This document shows, piece after piece, positions 8,968 through 17,093 of a stretch of DNA of 64,000 nt. Made by a program: the position numbers and the translations under genes. Origin of the DNA: Muribaculaceae bacterium (GTDB taxonomy: Bacteria; Bacteroidota; Bacteroidia; Bacteroidales; Muribaculaceae). The notes under the pieces were generated by a model. It saw only the letters and a program-made list of their open reading frames with translations, did no database searches and was not told where the DNA came from. The stretch's first letter is position 1, and each line of letters opens with the position of its first letter. The stretch spans positions 186,001-250,000 of the forward strand of contig JAFLTO010000002.1 in the NCBI GenBank assembly GCA_022510425.1, written 5' to 3'.

Positions 8968-10476
8968 TTAATCCTCTATAAGATTATGCCCGTCCATGTC
9001 AGCCGGTTGAGGCAATCCCATGATATGAAGGATAGAAGGAGCCACATCAGCTAATTTTCCGTTTTCCACCTTTGCATCCTTATTACCTATATAAATGAAT
9101 GGCACAGGATTTAAGGAGTGAGCTGTGTTAGGACTGCCATCTTGATTCACTACATAGTCAGCGTTGCCATGATCCGCGATAATGATAGACTGATATCCAT
9201 GTTTTTTTGCGGCTTCCACCACTTTTTCCACACATGAGTCGAGAGCTGCTACTGCCTTTTGCACTGCCTCATATACTCCTGTGTGGCCTACCATGTCGCC
9301 GTTAGCAAAATTCACTACAATGAAATCATATTTTTCAGAGTCAATCGCATCAACAAGTTTTTCAGTCACTTCCGGTGCGCTCATTTCGGGCTGCAAATCA
9401 TAAGTGGCAACCTTGGGAGAAGGCACCAATATTCTGTCTTCATTATCAAAAGGTTTCTCTCTGCCTCCATTGAAGAAGAATGTCACATGGGCATATTTCT
9501 CGGTTTCTGCTATATGGAGCTGCTTCTTTCCATTGTTGCTCAGATATTCCGACAATGTGTTGGGGACATCTGATTTTGCAAATAAGATATGCACACCCTT
9601 GAATGCATCATCATATGGGGTCATACAATAGTACTGCAGATCAGGTATCGGATTCATTCCGTCTTCCGAATGTTGAGTTAGAACGGTGGTAAGTTCTTTA
9701 GCTCGGTCGTTACGATAATTGAAGAAAATCACAACATGACCTGCACCTATTCTACCATCTACCTTGTCATTCACTATTGGTTTCATGAACTCGTCGGTGA
9801 TTCCTTCTGCATAATATTCTTCTACAGTTTCAATCACATCGTCGGAATGTTTCCCCTCTCCATATACCAGAAGATTGTAGGCTTCTTTCAGTCGTTCCCA
9901 CCTCTTGTCACGGTCCATGGCATAATATCTTCCTATCACAGAAGCAATCACACCCGCGCTCTTGTCACAATGGTCTTTTATTTCTTTAAGAAATCCGGCA
10001 CCGCTCTTAGGATCGGTGTCTCGGCCATCCATAAAGCAATGCACAAACACTCTATTGAGGTCATACGTCTTGGCAGTGTCACACAATGCATAAAGATGGT
10101 CTAAACTTGAATGGACACCACCGGCCGATGCAAGACCCATGAAATGGATAGGCACATTATGTTGTTTAGCGTATTCGAAAGCTGACTTCACCTCCGGGTT
10201 CTTTGCGAAACTACCGTCGGCTATGGCTCTATTTATCTTTACAAGATCCTGATAAACCACACGTCCGGCTCCTATATTAAGGTGTCCTACTTCTGAATTA
10301 CCCATCTGACCATCCGGTAAACCTACATTCTCTCCGCTTGCTTGAAGCTGAGAGTGGGGATATTCTTCCATGAGTTTATCCATATAGGGAGTCGGGGTAT
10401 TGTAAATTGCATCCTCCTTGCCATGGCTGCCAATGCCATAGCCATCCAATATTATTAATAATGCTTTCTGTGACAT
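8968..10476 (-). CDS. gpmI: 2,3-bisphosphoglycerate-independent phosphoglycerate mutase
   Basis: This glycolytic enzyme converts 3-phosphoglycerate to 2-phosphoglycerate. The 502-residue length is typical. The first metal-binding motif ILDGYGIG is at about residues 8-15 and the phosphoserine motif [14 protein letters not shown] at about 59-72, with Ser61 as the likely catalytic serine. GRDTDP and the C-terminal metal-binding NADHGN-type signature ([10 protein letters not shown]) are present. An exact TATATTTG -7 box lies just upstream at 10494-10501, and the rplS terminator isolates it from rplS. Confidence 0.95.
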   Translation of the reverse strand: MSQKALLIILDGYGIGSHGKEDAIYNTPTPYMDKLMEEYPHSQLQASGENVGLPDGQMGNSEVGHLNIGAGRVVYQDLVKINRAIADGSFAKNPEVKSAFEYAKQHNVPIHFMGLASAGGVHSSLDHLYALCDTAKTYDLNRVFVHCFMDGRDTDPKSGAGFLKEIKDHCDKSAGVIASVIGRYYAMDRDKRWERLKEAYNLLVYGEGKHSDDVIETVEEYYAEGITDEFMKPIVNDKVDGRIGAGHVVIFFNYRNDRAKELTTVLTQHSEDGMNPIPDLQYYCMTPYDDAFKGVHILFAKSDVPNTLSEYLSNNGKKQLHIAETEKYAHVTFFFNGGREKPFDNEDRILVPSPKVATYDLQPEMSAPEVTEKLVDAIDSEKYDFIVVNFANGDMVGHTGVYEAVQKAVAALDSCVEKVVEAAKKHGYQSIIIADHGNADYVVNQDGSPNTAHSLNPVPFIYIGNKDAKVENGKLADVAPSILHIMGLPQPADMDGHNLIED

Positions 10477-10493
10477 AGTGTTATTTATTTATG

Positions 10494-10501
10494 CAAATAT
10501 A
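10494..10501 (-). promoter_or_regulatory. -7 box for gpmI
   Basis: The minus strand reads TATATTTG, an exact TAnnTTTG match, 18 bases from the start codon, giving a very short leader. Confidence 0.6.
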
Positions 10502-10540
10502 ACAAATTTCAGCATAAAAAGATTGAACAGTTAATCCAAA

Positions 10541-10565
10541 AAAAATCCCGTTCCTGAGAACGGGC
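10541..10565 (-). terminator. Terminator of rplS
   Basis: CCCGTTC (10547-10553) and GAACGGG (10558-10564) form a 7-bp stem with a 4-base loop. On the minus strand the hairpin is followed by a run of eight T residues, and it lies about 31 bases past the rplS stop. Confidence 0.85.
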
Positions 10566-10595
10566 CTTTTTTATCTTTTAATCGGTGTGTTGTTT

Positions 10596-10964
10596 TTATG
10601 CCTCTTCGGTCTTCTTTACGCGACGTTCTTTGATACGTGCTTTCTTACCTGTGAGTTTACGTAAGTAATATAATTTGGCACGACGCACTTTACCATATTT
10701 TGTTACAGTCACTGATTCGATAAAGGGAGAATCCATAGGGAAAATTCTTTCTACACCTACACCGTCAGAAATCTTTCTTACTGTAAATCTTTTCTTGTCC
10801 TGGCTGCCGCTGATACGAATCACTACACCGCGGTATTGCTGGATTCTTTCTTTGTTACCTTCTTTGATTCGGTATGCTACATTCACTGTGTCGCCCGGTC
10901 CGAAATCATCGATTTGCTTCTTAGGAGTTGCAAATGCTTCCTCTACTACTTTAATTAAGTCCAT
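10596..10964 (-). CDS. rplS: Ribosomal protein bL19
   Basis: bL19 sits at the interface of the 30S and 50S subunits. The protein is 122 residues from the ATG at 10964, with the family signatures [15 protein letters not shown] and RAKLYYLR followed by a basic C-terminus. An in-frame ATG further upstream (11030) would add 22 residues ([10 protein letters not shown]) that are foreign to the family and lies only about 11 bases past the promoter -7 box, so it is rejected. A TAATTTTG -7 box is at 11041-11048, leaving a leader of about 70 bases that can fold. It is flanked by its own terminator. Confidence 0.95.
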   Translation of the reverse strand: MDLIKVVEEAFATPKKQIDDFGPGDTVNVAYRIKEGNKERIQQYRGVVIRISGSQDKKRFTVRKISDGVGVERIFPMDSPFIESVTVTKYGKVRRAKLYYLRKLTGKKARIKERRVKKTEEA

Positions 10965-11040
10965 TTTTATGTATAATATTTGTGATGTCGGCAATTTAAC
11001 AAGCATCACTAATCTTGCCAGAGATTGCACAACTTGGGTG

Positions 11041-11048
11041 CAAAATTA
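11041..11048 (-). promoter_or_regulatory. -7 box for rplS
   Basis: The minus strand reads TAATTTTG, matching TAnnTTTG. It supports the rplS start at 10964 rather than the earlier in-frame ATG. Confidence 0.6.
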
Positions 11049-11065
11049 CAAAAAAAAGTTTATTC

Positions 11066-12091
11066 TCACAATAATTCTGAGATATCCAAACCTAAGTTGA
11101 GCAAAATTGTGCTGGCTCCTTTATGTGGCATTGCGAAAGCAACACCCGCTGAAAAGGATTTTACTTTGAAGCCGGCACCTATTGAAAAACCCGACAGGAA
11201 ATGGCGTTGATAAGCCGCCATATCACTGGCAGTCTTATAGTTGTAACCTAAATTGATATAAAATCTTTCAGAGGGGGTATATTCTATCCCAAAAACTAAA
11301 TGACGGAACAAATTCCTGAAAAAACCTGCATCGGTCAATTCCGTCTCTTGTCCATCTTCGTGCACATAATATGGCAATCTCCATTTGGTGAGATGCCATG
11401 CCGTGATTGAGAATGAAAATGATTCCTTAAAACCTTTGGAAATACCAAATTGCACGTCAAAGGGCATTCGGTCGTAACGGTCTTCAAACCTTTTTAATTG
11501 ACCACCCATATTCTTGAGCACAAGGCCAAGTGAAAGATCGTGGTATTCGTCATAATAGCATAGACCTAAGTCGGCTGCCATAGCAAATGCCGAATATTGT
11601 TCATAGGCGCTATACACCATCTTTACGTTTATCCCACCACGAAGTCGGTAAGTGAAATCATGGGAATATGTGGCCTCTGCCACTATATCCTGGGCAGTAA
11701 AAGTGCCTGTATATGTGCCGTCATAATCATAACCCTGGAAATTCCCATAATTAAGATATCGAATACCGGCAGCCCAAGCTCCCCTTTCCCCAGCAGCCAT
11801 TCCATATCTTACACTCGCAAAATTAGAACTTCCGTAATAGTGCATATATCCCACCTTTAGTTCCTTATCATTCTCAGGACCTATCAAGGCCGGATTCTGA
11901 GCCGCAAGGTCTACATCTGAACGAATACTCGAGACATTTGCACCACCCATACCCATTACATAACTGGAACTGGGTATCTCTAAAAAGTCGTATGCCCTAT
12001 TTCCTCCCTGTGCCTTTGACAACATAGGAACCGTGACACAAAGCAATATGCACCAATATTTTAATGACTTCACAAAGCCTGATTTCTTCAT
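11066..12091 (-). CDS. porQ: PorQ-like type IX secretion system outer-membrane protein
   Basis: This is a 341-residue beta-barrel protein with a signal peptide (about residues 1-27, ending SKAQ). The start of the mature part, YDFLEIPSSSYVMGMGGANVS, is split here as YDFLEIPSSSYV and MGMGGANVS; it is the hallmark of the PorV/PorQ family, and the length and NPAL motif fit PorQ. In Porphyromonas gingivalis PorQ takes part in attaching type IX cargo to the surface. It implies that the organism has a type IX system, though no other por gene is in this window. It has no obvious operon partner. Confidence 0.8.
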   Translation of the reverse strand: MKKSGFVKSLKYWCILLCVTVPMLSKAQGGNRAYDFLEIPSSSYVMGMGGANVSSIRSDVDLAAQNPALIGPENDKELKVGYMHYYGSSNFASVRYGMAAGERGAWAAGIRYLNYGNFQGYDYDGTYTGTFTAQDIVAEATYSHDFTYRLRGGINVKMVYSAYEQYSAFAMAADLGLCYYDEYHDLSLGLVLKNMGGQLKRFEDRYDRMPFDVQFGISKGFKESFSFSITAWHLTKWRLPYYVHEDGQETELTDAGFFRNLFRHLVFGIEYTPSERFYINLGYNYKTASDMAAYQRHFLSGFSIGAGFKVKSFSAGVAFAMPHKGASTILLNLGLDISELL

Positions 12092-12246
12092 AGTTTTTGC
12101 GGAATTACATTCATTCCCTAATCCTTAAACGGAGATTATCATATTCTATTGCATTGCCTCCTTCCTTAGTCCCTGTGCCTTATCTCTCATCCAACTCTTA
12201 ATAAATGCAAAACATTTATAAATATATTAATCATATATCTCTAATT

Positions 12247-12278
12247 TTTGGTAAGTTCCGTTTCATAAAATATATTTG
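12247..12278 (+). promoter_or_regulatory. Full Bacteroidetes promoter for the TonB-C gene
   Basis: TTTG (12247-12250) and TATATTTG (12271-12278) are separated by 20 bases, matching the -33/-7 consensus and spacing. It places transcription start near 12285 and rules out an in-frame ATG at 12280-region upstream codons as the true start. Confidence 0.7.
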
Positions 12279-12323
12279 CATAGAAAAAAGGAGCAATCCT
12301 TTAGAAAAAGAGGAATTATATAC

Positions 12324-12767
12324 ATGAAGATCCATGCTTTGTCGTTGATCGCATTTACTGCAATAGCCATCGCGACATCACAAAATACATTTTCTCAGAC
12401 CTGTAAAGTAAGATCTGTTACCTCTGCAAACGGATGCACTGTTTACACAGAGGTTTATGAATATGATTATGTAGACCAGAAGCCGGAATTTCCGGGCGGA
12501 AGAGGCTCCATGATAAATTTCATTAATGCCACAAGAAAATATCCTTCCGAAGCATATGAAAATGGAATCGAAGGTAGAGTGACATGTGCTTTTGTTGTGA
12601 ATCCAGATGGTAAGGTTAGCCATGTGCAAGTGCTTCGCGGAGTGGAAACAAGTTTAAACGAAGAGGCTATAAGGATAGTTTCCGCAATGCCCGACTGGTC
12701 GCCGGGGAAGATTGAGGAACAAGCAGTTCCCACACGTGTGGTCTGTTGCATACCTTTCAGAAAATAA
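12324..12767 (+). CDS. Exported protein with TonB C-terminal domain
   Basis: This is a 147-residue protein with an N-terminal signal peptide (MKIHALSLIAFTAIA, likely cut after about residue 25) and a TonB C-terminal fold at about residues 55-145: FPGG, a YP motif, GRVTCAFVVNPDGKV and a final P-x-R-V strand. It lacks the proline-rich linker and membrane anchor of true TonB, so it may be a periplasmic TonB-C-type protein and not an energy transducer. The ATG at 12324 is chosen because a consensus promoter overlaps the earlier in-frame ATG. It is monocistronic, with a terminator at 12774-12791. Confidence 0.8.
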   Translation: MKIHALSLIAFTAIAIATSQNTFSQTCKVRSVTSANGCTVYTEVYEYDYVDQKPEFPGGRGSMINFINATRKYPSEAYENGIEGRVTCAFVVNPDGKVSHVQVLRGVETSLNEEAIRIVSAMPDWSPGKIEEQAVPTRVVCCIPFRK

Positions 12768-12773
12768 AAATAA

Positions 12774-12791
12774 AGCCCCGAATTCGGGGCT
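12774..12791. terminator. Bidirectional terminator
   Basis: AGCCCCGAATTCGGGGCT is a perfect 18-base palindrome between two convergent genes. T-rich tracts flank it on both strands, the better one on the minus strand (TTTATTTTTATTTT). Confidence 0.85.
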
Positions 12792-12814
12792 ATATTATTT
12801 TCCGGATAGGATAT

Positions 12815-13369
12815 TTATTTCTTTTTGCTATTTATATATTCGGCCAAAGCCTTGGCATCAGAACCACCAACCACATATTGTCTTCCATCTTTCAACTTAA
12901 TGAGAACCGTGTTGTCTGGTTTTCCATAATAGGCAAAGTAATCTCCAATCTTCTCGTCATTGTATTTGCCCCAACGACCGAAGGATTTAATGGGAGAACT
13001 TCCGAAAGCTTTCTTATTGGGGTTCTTTGAAACTTGATAAGGTTCTGCAGATGCGATTTCCGACATCTTTATTCTTCTTGATTTCAACGGTCGGCGAATT
13101 CTAACTTCATCATCATCGGCATATACATCGATAGGAGTGTAAAACAAAGTGCAGATCCACCAGAAGAACAAGATTCCGATTATAATCCAGAACCACCACC
13201 AGCCACCCCAGTTCCAGGTGCCATTGTCAACGTAATTGCTTTGATAATTGTAGTCACCCCAGCCCCAATCAGGCCAAAAACAGAAGAAACATAAAACGCA
13301 AATCAGTATAAACCATATAATGGCGGTGCCTGAATAATCGTCGCTGTTGTAAGATATTCTTTGTCTCAT
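12815..13369 (-). CDS. Membrane-anchored bacterial PH-domain-like protein
   Basis: The 184-residue protein has two hydrophobic segments at about residues 16-32 and 58-78 joined by a short loop that is extraordinarily rich in Trp, Gly, Tyr and Asn. The C-terminal 100 residues are predicted to form a PH-like beta fold (YADDDEVRIRRPLKSRRIKM, then NTVLIKLKDGRQYVVGG and a final helix AKALAEYIN). This arrangement matches the bacterial PH domain families found after two membrane helices. The role is unknown. It may be read from the prmC unit, 90 bases away, but no promoter is obvious. Confidence 0.65.
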   Translation of the reverse strand: MRQRISYNSDDYSGTAIIWFILICVLCFFCFWPDWGWGDYNYQSNYVDNGTWNWGGWWWFWIIIGILFFWWICTLFYTPIDVYADDDEVRIRRPLKSRRIKMSEIASAEPYQVSKNPNKKAFGSSPIKSFGRWGKYNDEKIGDYFAYYGKPDNTVLIKLKDGRQYVVGGSDAKALAEYINSKKK

Positions 13370-13459
13370 AGTCGTAAGTTTTTAATAAAGTGTTTAATTT
13401 TAATAATTAGTTTTATACATTATTAACACCAGAACTTCGCTAATGGTTTACGAATCAAA

Positions 13460-14296
13460 TTACTTTCTACAGGAGATAAAACGTTGTTTTGCGGATGTGT
13501 CTTTAAGAACGGAAATGTCTGAGAATCCTTTCTCAGCCAACATAACCTTCAAGGAATCAACTGTTAGGGGATTGATTTCCAAATAAAGGTTGCCACCCTC
13601 CACAAGGGAAGACTCGGCAATATCCGCTATACGATTGTAAAACTCCAAGGGATTTTCATCCCTCACAAAAAGAGCCTCATGTGGTTCGTAATCCAAAACA
13701 TTCTTTTCCATAGTGAGAGCTTCCTTGTCCATTATATAAGGAGGATTAGAGACTATGATATCGAAGGTTTCGGAGGGGGTCCATTGAAATATATCCTCTT
13801 GCTTCAGTTTTATCTTAGTGTGAAGAATGTCTGAATTTTCTTTTGCCACTTCTATTGCCACCGGGGAAATATCTACTGCAGTGACGTTAGAGAAAGGCAG
13901 ATTACGCGCAAGTGCTATTGCTATGCAGCCACTCCCGGCACAAAGATCCAGCACCCTGAGATCTTCTCTGTTTTTATTTTCATCTATAATGATATCCACC
14001 AATTCATCGGTTTCAGGCCTGGGAATCAATACTCCGGGTTTTATTTTGAAATCCATCCCATGAAAACGGGCCTCACCGATGATGTACTGTATAGGTTCAT
14101 GTTTTATCAAGCGTGCAAGAATCTCATCTATTTTCCCCTTGATATATGGTGACAATTCATCATCCTGATGTATCAGCATATCTGTGAGTGACCACCCCTT
14201 TAGATAATGGAAAATGAGCCGGATTATAGCATCCGACTCACCAGGGTCAAAAATTGGATAAAGTGTCTTATGTAACTTCTTTAGTGTTTCTTTCAT
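13460..14296 (-). CDS. prmC: Peptide chain release factor N5-glutamine methyltransferase
   Basis: PrmC methylates the Gln of the GGQ motif in RF1 and RF2, which speeds peptide release. It is 278 residues, the usual size. The N-terminal helical substrate-binding domain is followed by IPRPETDELV (about 91-100), the SAM-binding DLCAGSGCIAIALA (117-130) and the substrate Gln-binding NPPY motif (184-187). Its start overlaps the stop of the DUF4136 lipoprotein gene by four bases (ATGA), so it is translationally coupled to an envelope protein gene of unrelated function. Confidence 0.93.
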   Translation of the reverse strand: MKETLKKLHKTLYPIFDPGESDAIIRLIFHYLKGWSLTDMLIHQDDELSPYIKGKIDEILARLIKHEPIQYIIGEARFHGMDFKIKPGVLIPRPETDELVDIIIDENKNREDLRVLDLCAGSGCIAIALARNLPFSNVTAVDISPVAIEVAKENSDILHTKIKLKQEDIFQWTPSETFDIIVSNPPYIMDKEALTMEKNVLDYEPHEALFVRDENPLEFYNRIADIAESSLVEGGNLYLEINPLTVDSLKVMLAEKGFSDISVLKDTSAKQRFISCRK

Positions 14297-14958
14297 TTCT
14301 TTTGGTTTCTGTACTGAGGCAACAATGGAACAGGATATTTCTCAAAGAGCGTCTGTACCGCTTGAGCTATACCGGTGAGATTACGGAATTGGGAGTCGCC
14401 GTTTTCAAGTATAGTGGCAACAGATGAAGAGAAGAGAGCCAATTTATCCGCCATATCCACGATATCCATTGTAAGGACACCTTCTTTATAAATGCCTGTT
14501 ACAACCTGAGCATTGGGATTCCAATAATAAGAACGCGGCATCATGAACCATGGGGCAAAACCTGGACCTGGGCCCGGACCGGGGCCACCATAAGGGAACC
14601 AGTTCATTGGTGGAGGTCCTATCGGACCCGGAGGAGGTGCCAATGAAGAAATCGGTTCTGTATACACTTCGTTCTTAACGGTCAAACCGATATTAATCAC
14701 GATCGGAGAGTTGGGATCCTCCACATAACCTCTTTCCACCATCTGCTCCCTTATTGCTGCAGCGATGTTATAATAGGTCACCAATTCCATACCCGGAGGC
14801 AACTTCCCCTCGCCCGGTGTAATTATTCGGAATGTGTGGAAATCTGCAAGATTCGCATTATTATAGACTTCTGAATTCACGAGCGAAAAGGTGCTACAGG
14901 AAGTCAGGCCCATAAGTATGAGAACCGTCATTGCCAATAAACTTTTCCTTAATTTCAT
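14293..14958 (-). CDS. DUF4136-type lipoprotein
   Basis: This is a 221-residue lipoprotein; the signal peptide ends in the lipobox LTSC with Cys21. The N-terminal part (DFHTFRIITP) and C-terminal part (VLTMDIVDMADKLALF) match the DUF4136 family of envelope lipoproteins. A low-complexity Pro/Gly stretch with repeated PGPGPG and PPPG lies at about residues 107-138 and splits the domain. The stop overlaps prmC by four bases. The function is unknown; it is probably outer-membrane or periplasmic. Confidence 0.75.
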   Translation of the reverse strand: MKLRKSLLAMTVLILMGLTSCSTFSLVNSEVYNNANLADFHTFRIITPGEGKLPPGMELVTYYNIAAAIREQMVERGYVEDPNSPIVINIGLTVKNEVYTEPISSLAPPPGPIGPPPMNWFPYGGPGPGPGPGFAPWFMMPRSYYWNPNAQVVTGIYKEGVLTMDIVDMADKLALFSSSVATILENGDSQFRNLTGIAQAVQTLFEKYPVPLLPQYRNQKK

Positions 14959-15005
14959 GATTGATTATTTTTTCATGATAAAACCTTGATAAATTTATAA
15001 CAAAT

Positions 15006-15026
15006 TTTAAAGTTTAAAGTTTAAAA
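15006..15026. repeat. Short TTTAAAG tandem repeat
   Basis: Two exact TTTAAAG units and one degenerate unit precede a string of AGAAAGT/GGAAAGT variants up to about 15050. The reverse complement resembles the intergenic repeat at 53679-53714. It sits in the 208-base divergent region between the DUF4136 and rhomboid genes. Confidence 0.6.
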
Positions 15027-15126
15027 TAGAAAGTAGAAAGTGGAAAGTTTCGTATTGAAGTTTTTAAAGTCTGCCCACTATTTCGGGACTGAAAAGCAGC
15101 TGTTGGAAGTATTGGAGATAAATTTG

Positions 15127-15134
15127 TAACTTTG
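15127..15134 (+). promoter_or_regulatory. -7 box for the rhomboid gene
   Basis: TAACTTTG is an exact TAnnTTTG match 32 bases before the start codon. A TTG at 15103-15105 is spaced 21 bases upstream and could be the -33 element. Confidence 0.6.
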
Positions 15135-15166
15135 CAACTACTCTATAGAAGAATACATATATTAGA

Positions 15167-15934
15167 ATGTTTAGAAACGGTTTTAGAGGTTTTGTGTCGC
15201 AAATGCCACCTGTGACTAAAAACCTTATCTTGATAAATGTGATAGTGTGGGCCGTGGAGGCTATTTTCCCACGATTTGGCAATACCATAATCAGAGTGTT
15301 AGGACTACACTATGTGGGTGCGTCTCAATTCAATCCTATCCAGATATTCACATATATGTTCGTGCATGCCTCCACTAATCCTTGGCATTTGCTCTTCAAT
15401 ATGTTCTCACTCTGGATGTTCGGTTCAATACTTGAAAGAGTCTGGGGTTCTAAAAGATATATCTTCTTTTATTTTGTGTGCGGAATAGGAGCTGCCTTTG
15501 TTCAGGAAATTGTGTGGGCATGCACCTGGATGCATGAGTATATCGACGGAATTGCAGGATTAAATGGACTCACTTATTCCCATATGAAAGAAATTGTGGA
15601 TCAGGCATTGAGTCAAAACGAGGCAGGTTTCATGAACGCTATCACAGCATTCAAAAACAATTTCGTTACTATCGGAGCCTCAGGAGCTGTGTATGGTCTA
15701 CTTTTGGGCTATGCATTCGTATTCCCTAATCAACCTCTATACCTCTTCTTCATCCCCTATCCCATTAAAGCAAAATATATGATGATAGGCTACGGTTTGA
15801 TTGAATTCTTCCTTGGTTTCAATGCCAACGATTCAGTGGCACACTTTGCTCACCTTGGGGGTATGCTCTTTGGTATCATCATACTCCTATATTGGAAGAA
15901 GAAAGGCACTCTGAGAGGCGGCTCATTTTATTGA
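15167..15934 (+). CDS. Rhomboid-family intramembrane serine protease
   Basis: The 255-residue membrane protein has six or more helices. The catalytic Ser172 is in GASGAVYG and the catalytic His229 in AHLGG; the HLLFNMF motif (74-80) supplies the conserved Asn78. Rhomboids cut membrane-anchored substrates within the bilayer. An unusually long hydrophilic stretch (about residues 120-165) separates the third and fourth helices. It begins a plus-strand run with the EEP-family gene 19 bases downstream. The substrate is unknown. Confidence 0.9.
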   Translation: MFRNGFRGFVSQMPPVTKNLILINVIVWAVEAIFPRFGNTIIRVLGLHYVGASQFNPIQIFTYMFVHASTNPWHLLFNMFSLWMFGSILERVWGSKRYIFFYFVCGIGAAFVQEIVWACTWMHEYIDGIAGLNGLTYSHMKEIVDQALSQNEAGFMNAITAFKNNFVTIGASGAVYGLLLGYAFVFPNQPLYLFFIPYPIKAKYMMIGYGLIEFFLGFNANDSVAHFAHLGGMLFGIIILLYWKKKGTLRGGSFY

Positions 15935-15953
15935 ATGGGGAAAATCTACCGAT

Positions 15954-17063
15954 ATGCTGGCCATCAAGATATTGAGTCCTTTCTTTTTCATGGCGATGAG
16001 AATCGTCTCAATTATCGTGTATCTCGCCACTATAATTGCAGCTTTCGGTGGACGTATAAACCCTGAGTATCTAACATTCCCGTCTCTCTTATGTCTGGCT
16101 CTGCCCTATCTTGCCATTCTTTCAATTGTATTGATAATATTTTGGGCTATATTCCGTAAAATCTTTTTTTGTGGTCTCGGCATTGCAACCATTGTGATCT
16201 GCTTGACCCCTCTCAGCGATTCTTTTCCGTTGGGGAGCTCCAGAAATCCTGATGGCAAAGGTCAGTTATTCAAGATTATTTCATGGAATGTGATCCACAC
16301 TCAAGATCTTAGAATCCCTGATTTTCCCGGTAATAGAGCTGTGAACTATATGATTGAATCGGGTGCGGATGTGATATGCCTGACAGAACTAAGATATTTC
16401 GATCCGCATGAAATGCCTAATTTCACCAAGAGTTTAAAGGATTCTCTTTTCACCGCATATCCTTATCATGCCGGCAAAAACGGATTAGATATAAAAATTC
16501 TTTCCAAATACCCTGTGGAAAGACTTGATCGGACAAGGATTGACGAGGGTGGTAATTGCAGGTTTGATTTATTTAAAATCCGATTTCCCGACAATGAATT
16601 GTTGGTAGCCATGGTTCACCTTTATTCCTTCGGGCTCTCGGAAGAAGAAAGGAATGTAGTCACTGAAATCAATTCAGTTCAGACTGCAAAAGAAAGTATG
16701 AGAGAATTTAAAGGTTCTATAAGACAAAAACTGCGTAACGCTTTCAGGAAAAGAGCTGAAGATGCTCGTGAATTGAGGAGTGTCATCGATGAAATACCTT
16801 CGGACATTCCTTTGATTGTGTGTGGTGATTTCAATGACGTGCCTGCTTCATGGACCTACAATATGATCCGTGGTGACGATCTTAGGGATGCTTACGCCGA
16901 AACAAATTTCGGACCTGCCATCACATATAATCTCCATGCGTTTTATTTCCATATCGACCAGATGCTCTACAGAGGCCCATTAGAAGCTATAAGTCTCGAT
17001 ATCGGGAAAATAAACTCCTCAGATCATTATCCCTTGACGGGAACCTTCCAATTCCAACAATAA
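15954..17063 (+). CDS. Membrane-anchored endonuclease/exonuclease/phosphatase-family protein
   Basis: The 369-residue protein has three N-terminal membrane helices (about 8-31, 43-66 and 68-86) followed by an EEP domain. The motifs are ISWNV, the metal-ligand Glu in CLTELRYF, GDFNDVP and the final SDHYPL. The fold cleaves phosphodiesters or phosphoesters; the substrate may be nucleic acid, a phospholipid or an inositol phosphate. The active site probably faces the periplasm if the helices are three in number, but topology was not determined. It lies between rhomboid and the M3 peptidase, likely in one operon. Confidence 0.8.
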   Translation: MLAIKILSPFFFMAMRIVSIIVYLATIIAAFGGRINPEYLTFPSLLCLALPYLAILSIVLIIFWAIFRKIFFCGLGIATIVICLTPLSDSFPLGSSRNPDGKGQLFKIISWNVIHTQDLRIPDFPGNRAVNYMIESGADVICLTELRYFDPHEMPNFTKSLKDSLFTAYPYHAGKNGLDIKILSKYPVERLDRTRIDEGGNCRFDLFKIRFPDNELLVAMVHLYSFGLSEEERNVVTEINSVQTAKESMREFKGSIRQKLRNAFRKRAEDARELRSVIDEIPSDIPLIVCGDFNDVPASWTYNMIRGDDLRDAYAETNFGPAITYNLHAFYFHIDQMLYRGPLEAISLDIGKINSSDHYPLTGTFQFQQ

Positions 17064-17093
17064 TAACAATTACAATAACAACACTACATTAAT

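Noticed and set aside
12276-12323. Earlier in-frame ATG for the TonB-C protein
   Set aside because: It overlaps the -7 promoter box at 12271-12278 and would put basic residues before the signal peptide.
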